A DNA stretch of 64,000 nucleotides from Saprospiraceae bacterium (lineage in GTDB: Bacteria > Bacteroidota > Bacteroidia > Chitinophagales > Saprospiraceae). The translations under genes were made by a program, and so were the position numbers. This document shows, piece after piece, positions 62,402 to 64,000 of this stretch (position 1 is its first letter; each line of letters begins with the position of its first letter). The stretch spans positions 100,223 through 164,222 of the forward strand of contig JANQPA010000063.1 of the NCBI GenBank assembly GCA_028285545.1, given 5' to 3'. The notes below the pieces were generated by a model. The model did no database searches, was not told the origin of the DNA, and saw only the letters and a list, made by a program, of their open reading frames with translations.

Positions 62402-62989
62402 ATGAAAATTATGAAAAGTATTTTATTGAGCTTAGCCATGAGTGTTTTGTTTATCAATACTGCTATGGCAAATAATTACAATCCGGACCTTAAAGTAGAG
62501 GGTAATAAGTTTTATGTAACACTAGAAAATGCATCTGCACAAACCTCTGTTCGGATACTGGATGGTCAGGGATATATCTGGTTAGAAGAAAGGGTAACGG
62601 TACCCGGTAAATTTAAAAAGGTATTTAATTTGAGTAAGCTGCCAGTCGGATCCTATACTTTGATCATAAAATCAAACCTTAAAGAAACCATACAACCCAT
62701 TAGGGTTACCAGTAAGGAATTGATTGTGGATGAAAGTAAGCAAACCGTTTATTATCAGGCCAATTTTGAACAAAAGCGAGGTAAGGTCAATATTTCTTTA
62801 TTGAACCCAACAAACAGTTTGATTAGAATTTTTGTCATCAATCCTCAAGGAAGAATCCTTTACCAGGATCTCATCAAAAACCAAGAGGTGATTGATACCA
62901 ATTACAATCTAAGAGGACTACCTAGAGGTAATTATACTTTATTCGTAGACAATGCTCACGAGACATTTAGCAAGAACATCCGCTTATAA
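62402..62989 (+). CDS. Small secreted protein, DUF3244-like
   Basis: The start is set at the ATG at 62402 (195 residues), which begins the signal peptide M-K-I-M-K-S-I-L-L-S; the upstream ATG at 62282 adds a polar stretch. Two repeated beta-sandwich halves follow (V-R-I-L-D-G-Q-G-Y-I-W-L-E-E and L-P-V-G-S-Y-T-L-I-I, then I-F-V-I-N-P-Q-G-R-I-L-Y-Q-D and L-P-R-G-N-Y-T-L-F-V). The pattern resembles DUF3244 and T9SS sorting domains. Function unknown. A terminator follows. Confidence 0.65.
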   Translation: MKIMKSILLSLAMSVLFINTAMANNYNPDLKVEGNKFYVTLENASAQTSVRILDGQGYIWLEERVTVPGKFKKVFNLSKLPVGSYTLIIKSNLKETIQPIRVTSKELIVDESKQTVYYQANFEQKRGKVNISLLNPTNSLIRIFVINPQGRILYQDLIKNQEVIDTNYNLRGLPRGNYTLFVDNAHETFSKNIRL

Positions 62990-63046
62990 TAGTCGATGAA
63001 CATATCCAGCCTTATAGAGGCATTAAATTTGAAACTATAATTAGGG

Positions 63047-63074
63047 AGGCACCAGGATCTGGTGCCTTTTTTTG
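63047..63074 (+). terminator. Rho-independent terminator after the DUF3244-like gene
   Basis: Perfect 9-bp stem aggcaccag (63047-63055) with ctggtgcct (63059-63067), 3-nt loop and a T-run. Confidence 0.88.
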
Positions 63075-63222
63075 TAAATTCAAGAATCATTTAAATGGAG
63101 AATCTTAGTAGGAGGGATATGGCCTCACAAATGCCAAAAAGTTTATTCTTTCTTCTTTGACAATTTCTCTAACTTTAATTAGAAAATACTACTATCTCCA
63201 AACCCAATCTAAATTCATAGTT

Positions 63223-63756
63223 ATGAAAAAACCAGCCTCTTTTATTTTATTTCTATTCTTATTCACCTTCTCTTTTTCAAATATTTCAGCCCAATCGAAT
63301 AAAAAAGTTACCGTAGAACGCTTGATTCAGAATATGCTTGGTGTATGGGAAGTCGACATTGAAAACAGTGATTTTGATAGCAAAAGTAATATCGTAAAAC
63401 TTCAATACATCAATAAACCACTGGAATATGGAATAGGCCTGGAAACGAAAATGACCTACGTTTACGCCAACAAAGAGGGTGAGAATATTAAATTCAGTGG
63501 AACAACCATTTATGCATTTGATGAGGCCAGTGAACAATTACATACTTTCATTTACAATTCAGCTGGTATGGTTACCCAAGGGCCAATTGAAATCTATGAT
63601 GACAAATCATACAAAACGACAACAAAGAATGAAAAGGAGGATATTATTGATAATGTAATATATGATGGTGCCCAGATGACGGCAACTTCAGAAGAGTATG
63701 ATAAAAATGGCAATCCAAAGAGTAAAAGTGTACTTGTTATGCGTAAAGTAAAATGA
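63223..63756 (+). CDS. Small secreted protein of unknown function
   Basis: The ATG at 63223 gives 177 residues beginning with a signal peptide (M-K-K-P-A-S-F-I-L-F, ending I-S-A-Q); a TTG 66 nt upstream is less likely. The mature part is a single lipocalin-like beta domain (M-L-G-V-W-E-V-D-I, Y-G-I-G-L-E-T-K-M-T). I do not recognise a family. The last gene in the window. Confidence 0.6.
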   Translation: MKKPASFILFLFLFTFSFSNISAQSNKKVTVERLIQNMLGVWEVDIENSDFDSKSNIVKLQYINKPLEYGIGLETKMTYVYANKEGENIKFSGTTIYAFDEASEQLHTFIYNSAGMVTQGPIEIYDDKSYKTTTKNEKEDIIDNVIYDGAQMTATSEEYDKNGNPKSKSVLVMRKVK

Positions 63757-63874
63757 AAAAACTTAACCTTTTAACATCTGTTGGTGGCCCGTATGGAAAG
63801 TCTGCGACTTCCTTACCCAGAACCTAATGAGTTTGAAAGCTCGTTTTTGCCTTATAATCTTTTCATTAGAAAAA

Positions 63875-63906
63875 CCCAGTTAGGAAACTGGCAGGGTATT
63901 GGGTAA
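63875..63906. repeat. Hairpin-repeat copy near the right edge
   Basis: On the minus strand this reads gccagtttcctaactggg (63892-63875) preceded by ttacccaataccct, the same unit as at 25497-25524 and 29032-29049. It directly abuts the MITE-like element. Confidence 0.88.
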
Positions 63907-64000
63907 GGGGTTGTGTAAAAACTAAAATTTTTAAAAATTTTAGTTTTTACTTTAATATGTATCTGCTTATAAAAAAGCAAAAAATATATTTTTTTAAAGT
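63907..64000 (+). mobile_element. MITE-like element, second copy, cut by the window edge
   Basis: Starts ggggttgtgtaaaaactaaa and continues with tttactttaatatgta-ctgc and a late atatattttttt-aaagt, matching the reverse complement of 44741-44860 over the visible length. It holds a perfect 36-bp palindrome at 63915-63950. The other end lies beyond the window. Confidence 0.72.

Overview
The window is AT-rich chromosomal DNA from a member of the Bacteroidota, most likely in or near the Saprospiraceae. The evidence is a type IX secretion (T9SS) C-terminal sorting domain, a SusC-like TonB receptor with a carboxypeptidase-regulatory domain, a propeller/Y_Y_Y sensor kinase, LytS/LytTR pairs, GldJ/GldK-like FGE-fold proteins, many short lipoproteins, and a promoter of the Bacteroidota type (TTG-N20-TAnnTTTG) in front of the blaI-like gene. 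No rRNA, tRNA, prophage, CRISPR array or transposase gene was recognised. Most of the gene content is housekeeping or envelope function, and the unusual material lies mainly in the gaps.

Layout. 0-5 kb: cytochrome c maturation (ccmF, cut by the left edge, and a CxxxY-type ccmE), a nitrilase-family hydrolase with a secreted partner, and an FtsE-like ATPase. 5-13.3 kb: a thioredoxin-fold DUF255 lipoprotein, an RDD membrane protein, a YkuK-like protein, an active/inactive M16 peptidase pair and a half-length asparaginase-fold protein. 13.5-18.3 kb: a small membrane protein, two secreted CotH-family proteins and a YheT-like hydrolase. 18.5-25.3 kb: sbcD-sbcC followed by a coiled-coil gene and a membrane-anchored PspA-like gene. 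25.7-29 kb: a propeller sensor kinase flanked by palindromic repeats. 29.2-35.2 kb: two FGE-fold proteins, an ECF sigma factor, a putative anti-sigma protein and an OmpA/TSP3 porin. 35.2-44.5 kb: purE, a WG-repeat lipoprotein, a Nudix regulator with pncB (NAD salvage), coaD, pruA and ggt. 44.5-49 kb: a gap with a MITE-like element and a candidate structured RNA, a DUF434 protein, a TonB receptor and a TPR protein. 49-57.5 kb: several signalling systems (LytS/LytTR, an ATP-binding sensor kinase, BlaI/BlaR1, a membrane LytTR protein), NADAR and YceI. 57.5-64 kb: an alpha/beta hydrolase, a Tat-exported VOC protein, a T9SS cargo protein, a macro-like protein of unknown function and two small secreted proteins.

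The most unusual signal is intergenic. (1) More than fifteen gaps carry tandem or near-tandem arrays of 7-10 bp words (for example aaccaat, ccccaata, tagtctgg, acgtgaacac); several run up to or into a start codon. (2) A family of 18-bp hairpins of fixed format (about 8 nt, CC, 8 nt) sits on both sides of the propeller kinase gene and again near the right edge. (3) Several very long, nearly perfect palindromes have a compact core, often GC-rich, centred inside locus-specific AT-rich arms. (4) A roughly 120-bp MITE-like element occurs at 44741-44860 and, inverted, at the right edge. Together these suggest an active process that makes hairpins and short-word repeats in this genome.
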